Shown one piece after another: positions 33,864-43,202 of a stretch of 64,000 bases of DNA. The stretch is from Vitellaria paradoxa (taxonomy: Eukaryota > Streptophyta > Magnoliopsida > Ericales > Sapotaceae). The position numbers were made by a program, and so were the translations under genes. The notes under the pieces are model-generated. The model saw nothing but the letters and a program-made list of their open reading frames with translations, was not told where the DNA came from and made no database searches. Where the stretch lies: assembly GCA_019916065.1 (NCBI GenBank), contig CM034240.1, forward strand, positions 48,942,372 through 49,006,371. The letters are read 5' to 3'. Within the stretch, counting starts at the first letter, position 1, and every line of letters begins with the position of its first letter.

Positions 33864-33990
33864 TATCATAGAATGCTTAATCATAGAATGCTTATGTGCA
33901 TAGGTTAATCATAGAATGCTTAATCATAGAATACTTTGGTGGAGAAACTTATATGCATAGGTTATTGAACAATAATCATAGAATGCTTAA
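33864..33990 (+). repeat. Short repeat of aatcatagaatgctt
   Basis: The 15-mer aatcatagaatgctt and one-base variants occur five times. They are intermixed with a second word, 'atgcataggttattgaac'. Probably replication slippage. Confidence 0.75.
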
Positions 33991-34119
33991 TCTGTTTGTG
34001 TCTGCCACTATTAACCCCTTCTCATTACTCAAACCTCACCACACCTCGTGGTCGTGTCATATATGTTATTTCTTGGGACTTAAGTTTGACATTGCATTAT
34101 TCATTTTTTTGTCTAATAT

Positions 34120-34219
34120 NNNNNNNNNNNNNNNNNNNNNNNNNNNNNNNNNNNNNNNNNNNNNNNNNNNNNNNNNNNNNNNNNNNNNNNNNNNNNNNNN
34201 NNNNNNNNNNNNNNNNNNN
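34120..34219. other. Assembly gap of 100 N
   Basis: Exactly 100 N. A round number suggests a placeholder of unknown true size. Confidence 0.98.
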
Positions 34220-34807
34220 TTGAGCTTCATGTGAGCCTCAAACAAATAGGTGATAAATTTATGAATCTATCTCAAATTATAAAATAAAATTAATAATAAT
34301 AAAAACAATAAAAAAAACACTTATCGAGTTCTCCTATCATTTAAATTCCTCTTACTGCTTACACTTGGATCCACATAATTTGATTGGAAATTCGGAATGA
34401 AGCAAGCTTAAACTTCATCAGGAACTGACAATTTGATGTGAAAATGACCCAAAAAATTAATAATAAATAAATTAATTAATTAAATAAAATTAAAAAGACT
34501 GCTGTGGTGCTGCTTATGGCTCGCTATAATTTTTCCAGCCAACCTCAACGAGTTTGAAGCGATTTGAGTACAAGCAAAGCTCACTTTCCAGCTCCCATGA
34601 CACACACAGCGCCTTGTAAATTCAACAAAAGAAGTAATTAAAAAGCACAAGCATTTGTTTATCATCATCAATACGTGCGAAAGCAAGGTCTGAAGTGGAA
34701 ACAAATTCATCCAACATTGATGTAAACATCCACAGAAGCAACCTAAGACATTAAATTCTTCGAAACAACTGCAGCCCACACTTATTCAAGACCACAACCA
34801 CCTATAC
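34220..34807. other. Region downstream of the receptor kinase, no gene
   Basis: AT-rich first half. From 34490 the base composition is more even, but frames here show no known protein pattern. It probably contains the kinase gene's 3' UTR. Confidence 0.5.
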
Positions 34808-35317
34808 TTACCTTGTGGAAGGACCAGTTGCTGCTAAACTACCAAGATCAGCTGCCATTATTTCGATGCTCGAATCACGCTCTTGCATTGTCGTCCCCCA
34901 AGTCCTCGGATGATCCAGACATTCTTTCAACTCTGCTACTACTAGGCTCATGCTCGGCCTCTGGTTGGGGCTTTGCGATACACACGACATTGCGGTGTCC
35001 AAGACTTTCCAGGCAGAGTTATTGTCGTAGTCACCCCTTAATCTGGAATCAACAATCTTATCGATCTCTGCCCTTTCAAAAATAGGCTGAACCCGTTCGA
35101 TTACGTGAGTGATCTCATCATCGACTTTCATTATGGGAGGTTGGCCTGTGATTAGCTCTAACAGAACGATCCCAAAACTGTAAACATCGCTTTTCTCATT
35201 CAGCCTGTTAGTTTTTTGGTACCTGCATTAATCCAAAACATAAGAATTAATCAGAAATGATGTGGTAGTAGCATTCTTTAGACGTTCTAGTAAGTTGAAC
35301 AAACTGTCTATATATAG

Positions 35318-35456
35318 GTGGCGTTTGGAGTTCCGATAGAATTAAAAAAAAAATCAAAAGTTGATATAAAAGTGACTTGTGGTGAAATTTCACTGGAAAA
35401 AGTTGGATATTTTTAGAGTTTTTGGAAGCTTTCTGGGGACTCCAAACGGAGTCATA
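35318..35456. mobile_element. Small MITE in a kinase intron
   Basis: About 140 bp with inverted ends: ggcgtttggagttccgat on the left, and ggggactccaaacggagtc on the right, whose complement is gactccgtttggagtcccc. No coding capacity. The 'cgtttggagt' ends are typical of small foldback elements; no clear target duplication. Confidence 0.5.
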
Positions 35457-36030
35457 ATGACTAGAGTGGATAGAAAAACTTACACAGGGTCAAAATACCC
35501 TGGTGTACCGGCAAGTGCAGTTGAGACCTGAGTCTCACCCTCAAGGGGCATCAATCTGGATATCCCAAAATCGGATACTTTTGCTTGTAAATTCTCAGTC
35601 AACAAAATGTTGGTAGCCTTGATATCTCTGTGAACTATTGGCGGCTTACAACCATTGTGTAAGTAATCCAATGCTGCAAAAAATTCAATATCCTATGGCC
35701 GCTAATTCAAAACTACCATACATAAAAATATATATGTACATGTGTGTGTGTATAAGTGTGTGTGTGTATAAAGTCAGAAAGTAAAAAAATTATGGCTCTT
35801 TTAGTTTGCCAACCTTGTGCTGCATCAACTGCTATCTGAACTCTCTGTTCCCACGTCAGTAAATTTGTATTTTGTTCTGTAACAACAAATATATATATGC
35901 ATATATTTATAAATATATCATTCGGTTTGTACTTAAAAGAAGAAAATTCCTTCAATGTGATGATCACTTAAATTCACTTTAAAAGGGTTGAAAACTAAAT
36001 GAACTTTGTTAAGACATAATTATATATGTG

Positions 36031-36282
36031 TGTTAGAATAAAAGAAGGAGAAAAAGAATTATGTATTAATATTAATTTCTGTGTGTGTAAGAATGTAAGG
36101 TTACAAGATCCCTTATATAAGAGGACAATAATCCTAATCCTGATAGGAGAAAGTAATCCTAATTATGATAGAATATACAAAATAGGAAATAAGATAGTAA
36201 TCCTAATTATGATATACAGAAAGACATAAAATAAGGAAAGCATAAAATAAGGGATACTAATTATATATTACTAAATCTAACA
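36031..36282 (-). repeat. 3' LTR of the minisatellite copia derivative
   Basis: 252 bp; about 99% identical to the other LTR by eye. Confidence 0.93.
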
Positions 36283-36294
36283 CCCCCCTCAAAC

Positions 36295-36590
36295 TCAAGG
36301 TGGTGGAGCAGAGACCAACTTGAGTTTGGTGATGAGAGCATCAAACTGGCCAGGCAGAAGAGACTTGGTGAAGATATCAGCTATTTGATCAGTTGAAGAA
36401 ACAGGATCATCAGACAGGGACTCCACGGGATAGACTGTAGCGGGTGGCACAACTTCATTAGAGAGATCATCAGGAACATCAACAGTTTCAGGAACAGGAG
36501 ATGAAACCACAGCAGGAACATCTATATCCTCAGGAAACAGTTCAACAGAAGAATCAGTGAGATAAAGAGAGACAGGATTGTGAAAGGTTG
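36295..36590 (-). pseudogene. Copia pol C-terminal remnant
   Basis: The frame ends with VSSTDQIADIFTKSLLPGQF and DALITKLKLVSAPPP, the standard ending of copia RNase H polyproteins. Upstream is an acidic, Val/Pro-rich stretch (SSVELFPEDIDVPAVVSSPV) of the kind found between integrase and RT. The two were therefore joined by a large internal deletion. Confidence 0.75.
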
Positions 36591-36596
36591 AAGGAC

Positions 36597-37205
36597 ACAG
36601 AAACGCGTTGAAGGAGGCGTGGAGAAAAGCGCTGAGAGGTTGAAGATGCATAGAGACGCGTTGAAGGAGGCACAGAGAGGCGTGTTGAGATGTTGCAGGG
36701 GCACAGAGGCGTGTTGAAGGAGCGCAAAGAGACGCATGAAAGTGTGTTGAAGGAGGCGCGGAGAAACGCGTTGAGAGGTTGAAGGAGGCACAAAGAGGCG
36801 TTGAAGGAGGCACAGAGAGCCGTGCTAAGAGGTTGCAGGGGCACAGAGGCGCGTTGAAGGAGGCGCAAAGAAACGCGTTGAAGGCGCTTGGAAGCGTGTT
36901 GAAGAGGGCGCAGAGGAGCACGTTGAAGGAGCATGGAAGCACGTTGAAGAGGGCACAGGGGAACGCGTTGAAGGTGCATGAAGCGTGTTGAAGGAGATGC
37001 GGAGAAGCGCGTTGTGAAAGGTTGAGGACGCACAGAAGCGTGTTAAAGGAAGCTCAGAGAAGCGCGTTGAGAGGTTGAAAGCGTATGAAAGCGTGTTGAA
37101 GGCACATGGAAGTGCGTTGAAGAAGGCGCATAAGAACGCGTTGAAGGTGCATGGAAGCGTATTGAAAAGTTGAGGGCACATGAAAGCGCGTTAAAGGAGG
37201 CGTGA
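36597..37205 (-). repeat. Minisatellite, about 24 units of 21-31 bp
   Basis: Units of the type agaacgcgttgaaggaggcg (+ strand), most 21-24 bp long with a longer class of 28-31 bp containing gagaggttg, repeat for about 600 bp. It is GC-rich in an AT-rich neighbourhood. On minus, all three frames have long open stretches encoding Ser/Pro/Cys/Phe-rich peptides (ASFNAFLCAPSTR-like). It fills the place of gag and pol in the element. Confidence 0.9.
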
Positions 37206-37304
37206 AGGCAGAAGTGACGCCAAGAAGGGCAACACTGGCGGCCAAAGATGTGGTTGTTAGATGCCTAGTCTACCCAGGATCAAAAACTTTAAGCTCTAAT
37301 ACCA

Positions 37305-37559
37305 TGTTAGAATAAAAGAAGGAGAAAAAGAATTATGTATTAATATTGATTTCTGTGTGTGTAAGAATGTAAGGTTACAAGATCCCTTATATAAGAGGAC
37401 AATAATCCTAATCCTGATAGGAGAAAGTAATCCTAATTATGATAGGATATACAAAATAGGAAATAAGATAGTAATCCTAATTATGATATACAGAAAGACA
37501 TAAAATAAGGAAATGCATAAAATAAGGGATACTAATTATATATATTACTAAATCTAACA
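37305..37559 (-). repeat. 5' LTR of the minisatellite copia derivative
   Basis: 255 bp; adjoins the PBS at 37304 with no spacer. Confidence 0.93.
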
Positions 37560-38145
37560 ATATGCATCAATTCAGAACTTTTGTGTAGATACCTGATAAA
37601 TACCCTTGTAAGTTTCCATTAGCCATGTATTCATAGATCAGACCCATGTGTTCACCTTCGTGGCAGTATCCAATTAGAGAAACCAAGTTTTTGTGGTGGA
37701 CTTTCGTCAACAGCTGAGCCTGTATTTTTTCAGTTCACATCCAATTCTAATTATTAAGCAGAGTTCTAAATAAGTAAGTTTTGGAACTATAATTACCCCG
37801 AGTTGAAACTAAAAACTGGGCACATAAAGAGCTTAGCTTGCCTCTGTTCGAAATTGCTTGGACCCACGAATCGATGGATGAGAAAGCATCTTCACCGCGA
37901 CTTGAGTCCCATCATCCAAGCACCCTCGATAGACTTTTCCAAACCCTCCTGCTCCAAGTACTTCTTTGAAGTCGCTTGTGATGCTTATAACTTCCAATAT
38001 GTAAAGTGCCGATTCTTTGATTCCAACAAGTTCAACTTCTACATTAGGCTTGACATGTGCTCTTGTACTATGATAAGATCAAATTATACATATAGTATAT
38101 ACACGTGTTATGAAAGTAACTGCACACAAATACACTCACACATGC

Positions 38146-38189
38146 GCGCGCGCGCACAGAGAGAGAGAGAGGAGAGAGAGAGAGAGTAT
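38146..38189. repeat. Compound microsatellite (GC)n(GA)n
   Basis: An alternating GC run followed by a GA run, in the intron between the TM exon and the first kinase exon. Confidence 0.9.
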
Positions 38190-39950
38190 AACAATATACC
38201 TTGCTGTTTCTGGTTTCTTCTTCTCAGGTTCCACAAGATAGCCAATGTTGCAGTCAAGAGGATTAGAAATGAAGCAAGAGATACAATCAGGGGTTTAAAC
38301 CGTGCAATGACACTTTTCTTCTTCTTTGTTTCACATGCGGGCCGTCCAGCAAAGATTGGATTGCCATCCGTACTGTTTGGAGCAATTTGGATATCATATC
38401 GAAAAGGCGGAATCTTTGTCAATTTTTGCCCATAATGAAATGTACAGATGAAGAACCCCCTCACCAGGGGCAGAGTCAAGATTTTACGTACGGAATTACA
38501 TGTCACACAAATGTTGATCGGATTTTCAAAGAGGAATAAAGAAGGCCTTGATTGTTACTTGAAAGAAAAGAAAGAGTAGGAAAAAAAGGGGTTAAAGTGA
38601 GAATGATAATTTTTAATTATATTCGTTAGAGCTAAGTATATGACATTAGCGGTGTATTGAATTAAAAGTTGTTTCTTTATTTGTGGCACAATTGTATTGA
38701 CAAATTTATTTTTCTTTTTTTTTGGGTGGGCATAATTGAATATCAAAAATACTTAAACAAAAAAAACATTGATAATAATAATTTTTTTTTTTTTTAGCGT
38801 GGCCATGTCCCCCACCATTGCCCCGCAAACACCCTCCCCCCCGCAAAAAAAAAAAAAAAAAAAAAAGAAAGAGAGAACACAAAGATGGGTGTGCAATTTA
38901 TAAGAACGGACCTTAGTATAAGAGCTCACAGTTTTGATCTTTCAATGAGAGCTAATGGAACCGAACCTGTGAGATTGTTATGCGATAAGTCTCTGCAGAG
39001 CAACAGATTATCTGTCATTTTATAGTACTTGTTCTAAACTAAGAAACGTGCATTTGTTTGAAATAAAAATGTTCCAATAAAAACTTACATATAATTCAAG
39101 GAAGGAAGTCGCTAAGAAATCTGGAACTAATCCACTCAAAACTATTGTTTGACAAATTTCTTGCAAAACAGAAACGATTCTAAACAAACAATGCGTATGA
39201 ACTACTAATTAATTAAGGAAATGAAATATTCACGCATTTTATGATATAGAGAAACAAGCCCATTGTACTCTTGAGTTGTATTTCACATTATATCTACTTA
39301 CAAGTAGATTAACGATTTGAGACGGCCAATGAAGGATCTATGTTGCCGAATAATCCGGTTGACGGGAGGTGCCTAGTTGCAATATTTTATTAAGAGATAG
39401 ATATTGTATATATAATCCAAAAAATAAAGTTTGTTAAATTAAGTGGTATATATATATATTTTTTTTTCAAAATGTTGAAACTCACAAGGAGGTGATTTTA
39501 GGGAAACTGAGATCATAGCTGCAATTAAGGCCGTGCCATAAGTATTTCTTCGGAAGACATGGATCTCCTTGCCAGTTTCTCTCAATTTTGTAAACTGACT
39601 TGATTTTCCTAATAGAATCAACTAACATATGATAAACAAAGACAATTAGGGTAAGAATTATTTAAAATTGTAATATAGGATCACCAACATAAGAGATTAA
39701 AAAAAAAAAAAAACTCAGAGAATTAATTGTCCATACATGAGTTACCTCTCGTTGAGGTTGTCCGTTGTCCACCTCTAGTGGATGAAAGCTTCGGGAAGCA
39801 CCAACATTCTAAGCTTGTATGCTACATTAATTATAGTTTTTGACTTTGTCTAATTTAGCATTAAGTGCATTAAATTGATTGCCTATGGCATGATTGGCGT
39901 ATGAGTGTGACAAGAAAGGATAGAGAGCTCAGGAAAAAAAGCTTTGTGTG

Positions 39951-40083
39951 CATGAGAATCGCCCACGGGGTGTAGCCAGAAAATGTAAAGGGTTCGAACT
40001 GTGTGCAAAGAGGTGTGGCATGAGAACCACCCATGGGGTGTGGCTAGAAAATGTAAGGATTGGGGCTTTGTACAGAGGGGTGA
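39951..40083 (+). repeat. Direct repeat of about 67 bp, two copies
   Basis: catgagaatcgcccacgggg and catgagaaccacccatgggg head two adjacent copies that continue with gtg(t)agccagaaaatgtaa and a g/t-rich tail. The sequence after it (ttaccc ttgtaaatct...gtggatgtaggc) resembles the U5 end of a plant LTR, so this may be a solo-LTR remnant in the receptor-kinase intron. Confidence 0.6.
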
Positions 40084-40884
40084 GAAAGAGAGCTGGAGAG
40101 GTTGAATTGAGATGGAGAGTTTTTCTTACCCTTGTAAATCTATATTGTTTGGATATAGTGGATGCTTTCGGATCACTGGTCGTGGATGTAGGCAATATTA
40201 TTGAACCATGAAAATTTAATTTGTGTTATGCATGCTTTATTTTTCTATACTCTAGTAACTCTGTTCCTATGTGGATAAAAGAAGGATATATATGTGTGTG
40301 GGTGTGGGTGCTAAGTCACTGAATTGTTCCAAAAATTTATATTAATAATAACAAAATTTAAACTTAGGAGGATCCAAAATCAAAACTTAGCTAGTATCAC
40401 ATTGTAAGTCACCAATTATCTCAAACACTTGAGCTATTAAAAAATTAGCACAACAATTTACATGAGAATGACTTAATAATTTGCATGAAACCTCCAATAA
40501 AAATTTTAATAGATTGAGGATATTAGAAACATTGCCTATTTATGAAAACCCTGGAATTCAAATAAACACATACTGTTCACAGTAATATCAACATGATATA
40601 AAAGTTAATTAATAATATGCGTATTTATCTACTTGATGCATATATAATATACTAACCAACTGGATTAGAAGCTCAAATTGTAGTAGAAGCTAATTTGAAC
40701 TCACCATCAGTTTGGTTGGTCGGAGATCGTGGAAGCTCTTTGACCTCGTAAATTTCCAAAGCATTGAGAATAGGAGGCAGTGTGGAACCTTCAATCGTAT
40801 TGATTGATATTTCCAGGCTCGAGTATCCACCGATATAACCCCTGTTAGAGATGGTGCGTGGCTCCGCAGAACAGGAACAGTTCC

Positions 40885-40935
40885 CCTCCCCCTCCCTCTG
40901 CCCCTCCCTCTGCCCCTCCCTCTGCCCCTCCCCCC
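40885..40935 (-). repeat. In-frame 12-bp minisatellite in the malectin exon
   Basis: Three units of ccctccctctgc on + give the peptide GEGQREGQREGQREGEG in the receptor. The unit length is a multiple of three, so the frame is kept. It sits just after YLNGRIYW, within the second malectin-like repeat. Confidence 0.85.
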
Positions 40936-41739
40936 AATATATTCTTCCATTCAAATAAAGGTCGAACTTCCTTGGTTGGGTTTCTGTAACATTCTCAACC
41001 TCAAGAAAATGCATGTACAGATAGAACTTTTGACTAGGATCAGATGGAAAAGAGAAATGCAATGTCGATCCATTGATAGGTTTAACAGCAGTGATCATGA
41101 CGGATTGTGGAAGTTTGTAGGAATCTGAGCTTATGCTTTCCGATGTGTATGATCTGTATGATGTACTACTCACTGCTGGTTTAACTTTCCAATCTGGCGA
41201 ATTATATGGTGTCCAAATTCGATCATAGGAATCATCTTCATACCTGAAATTAGGAATGATAATATTAAACCACGGCACAATAATTCAGCACAAACGTGGG
41301 TATAATTTTAAAAATCAACTGTCATCATTATGTAACGTTTTTGTGGTTCGAGTTCGTAGTATACTAGTATATGATGGTTTGTTATGTTATGAAATATTTT
41401 ATATCTTAATATTCAGTAAGTAGTTAGTTTTATTTTGATATGTCAATTATTGCTTTACATGCTTAATATTGTAAATCTGTTTAATTATCTCTCCTTAATT
41501 TTTATAAAATTGATGACAAAAATTATATTTTCTCTCAAATTTTATTCTTTATCTTTTATTTTCAACAAATTCAAAGTTTGAGTTGGACGGATAACAAATT
41601 TATAAATACGCGCACACGCGCGCGTGTGTGTATATATGTAAATCTGAAAATCAAACCGAATCGATAAAATGTCACTTGGTATATATACCTATTTTAAACT
41701 TTTTTATTTTGCAAATTTGAAAACAAGAAAATAGTTCAA

Positions 41740-42315
41740 ACTACATTTGGTCACTTAGGGTTTTTTTGGTTTGTATTTATATTTTCTGTTTTGAACTCAT
41801 TTTTCATTTTAAGCTTTTGAAAATAAGGAAAAAAACTCAACGCATTTGGTCATTATATTTTCAAAAGTTATTTTTTAAAAACAGAAAATGGATTTACACA
41901 TAAAATGAAAAATGACAAAAAAATCATTTTAAGTGTTTTTAATCTAAAATAAGAAAAATTTCAAAATAATGAAAATAGAGCATTTTTTGTTTCTTTATTT
42001 TAAAAGTTTTAAAACATAAAATGAAAAAAGGAAAATAGAAAATAAAAAAGTAAACCAAATACAACCTTATATTTTCAAAAAATCTATTTTAGAAATTAGA
42101 AAATGAATTTACATATGAAATACAAAATGGTAAAATGTCGTTTTGAATATTTTTAACTCAAAATAAGAAAAATGTCAAAACATAAAAAAATAGAAAATAT
42201 CAAACTAAATAAATTTTTTATTTTTCTTATTTTAAAATTTTTAAAATATAAAACGTATAAAACAAAAAATAAGAAATAAAAGCAAAAAACGAAAAATAGA
42301 AATACCGAACTCCTA
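41740..42315. repeat. AT-rich foldback-like element in a malectin intron
   Basis: The left end (ttagggtttttttggtttgt) and the right end, read as complement (ttaggagttcggtatttc), are similar. The interior is repeated aaaacagaaaatg-like words. It resembles Tourist-type MITEs, but the termini are weak and no duplication was proven. Confidence 0.35.
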
Positions 42316-42791
42316 ATTAATAATTAAGCGAATTGGGAATATAATCAGCGCAATTACCTGACAGTCTGATTGCTTGTTGAACCAAAATCGATCCGTCGGT
42401 AGGTTGCTAGTGACCACTCAATATGTGGGGTTTCGTACATGGAATTATTTAATTTCCTAATCTCAAGAGCTGATATGAAAGGTGTTCCACGACCGATGTT
42501 CACAAGACAGACATGGATATAATCTGTTCTGGGTACATGTATGAGCTCCTTGATCACAACATCAGATGGATCGGAGAAGTTCACAGTTGCCCATTCATCC
42601 ACATCGAGGTGGAGTTCAAACTCTGGCGTTTGGTCCTTGGAATCATAATTCCCGTACATAAACCAGGCTCTGATCAAGTAATTGTTACCTTTGTGACTCC
42701 TTGTAATGGACTGAAGGTGTAACAATTTCTGGTTTCGTTTAGGGGAGTGTCCTCAGTTGGGTTTGGGAAGCTTCTAACACTGGAGAGTTGC

Positions 42792-42865
42792 ATCATTGAA
42801 AGATTAGTGACATCGGGACTATAAAATTCCTGAGTAAGATGAGCGACATCGGGACTATTAAATTC
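42792..42865 (-). repeat. Tandem duplication of about 36 bp in the malectin exon
   Basis: Two neighbouring copies encode SQEFNSPDVAHL and TQEFYSPDVTNL. The length is a multiple of three. Related receptors have this Ser-rich piece once, so this is a local duplication. Confidence 0.75.
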
Positions 42866-43052
42866 CTGAGAAATGTTGTGATTTTTCTCCAGTGTCTATG
42901 AATTTCACGTCTGAAAAGTATTTTATTTTGGTTGTATCATCCACGTACTCGTTCTCAACCATCCCACAGTCAATGCTTATGAAAGTCTGCAAATTTTTTG
43001 AACTAATTAGAAATTCAGTGGTGCAATAAAAAGCTCCAATATCAGACCCCAC

Positions 43053-43124
43053 CAATATATATATATATATATATCACATATAGTGTGTGTGTGTGTGTGA
43101 GAGAGAGGAGAGAGAGAGAGAGAA
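43053..43124. repeat. Compound microsatellite (TA)n(GT)n(GA)n
   Basis: Three adjoining dinucleotide runs in the first intron of the receptor kinase, right behind the signal-peptide exon. Confidence 0.9.
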
Positions 43125-43202
43125 ACCAGATTGATCCTGTCCTTGAACAAGCAGGGCAACTACAGCTAAACAATGAAAAAACAGGAATACCAACTTCATT
43201 CT

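Larger units (their letters stand above)
36031..37559 (-). mobile_element. Non-autonomous copia-derived LTR element with minisatellite core
   Basis: LTRs at 36031-36282 and 37305-37559, TGTTAGA...CTAACA, differ by two substitutions and two small indels, so insertion is very recent. On minus, a PBS (tggtattagagctt, ending at 37304) follows the 5' LTR directly, and a purine tract (tttgaggggggt) precedes the 3' LTR. Between them lie a GC-rich minisatellite and the last ~35 codons of copia pol (DQIADIFTKSLLPGQFDALI). gag, protease, integrase and RT are missing. Flanks are atgtg and atatg, a duplication with one mismatch. It sits in the intron between kinase exons 37719-37593 and 35876-35814. Confidence 0.9.
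34808..43202 (-). pseudogene. LRR receptor-like kinase with malectin-like domain (LRR subfamily I), probable pseudogene
   Basis: A plasma-membrane receptor kinase of the SIRK/FRK1 group. Exons on minus, 5' to 3': about 43202-43117 (signal peptide MKLVFLFFHCLAVVALLVQG), 42990-42358 and 41243-40705 (malectin-like), 39625-39483 (NWQGDPCLPKKYLWHGLNCS), three LRR exons near 39375-39318, 39165-39110 and 39000-38932, TM exon about 38410-38200 (LIVSLASFLILLTATLAILW), kinase exons 38059-37842 (GAGGFGKVYRG, VAVKML), 37719-37593, 35876-35814, 35673-35484 ([14 protein letters not shown]) and 35222-34808 (KSDVYSFGIVLLEL, ending TGPSTR). The kinase exons join in frame with no stop. Frame breaks are seen in the first malectin exon (near 42880), in the second LRR (one extra T near 39145), and probably at the first splice junction. 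The HRD and DFG residues remain. Either a young pseudogene or assembly errors. Confidence 0.85.

Noticed and set aside
34813..35085. Plus-strand reading frame over the kinase C-terminus
   Set aside because: Shadow of the receptor-kinase exon on the other strand.
36597..37205. CRISPR array or a real repetitive protein gene
   Set aside because: Units differ in length and sequence with no spacers, and the locus is between plant LTRs. Open frames in all three phases show the lack of stops is a property of the repeat, not of one gene.
38108..38190. Extension of the TM exon into LYSLSLSSLSLCARARMCE
   Set aside because: Read-through into the intron microsatellite; a GT donor at 38199 ends the exon and gives the correct join to the kinase exon.
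39929..40211. Small genes on both strands
   Set aside because: Both frames lie in a direct repeat with LTR-like ending; no domain.
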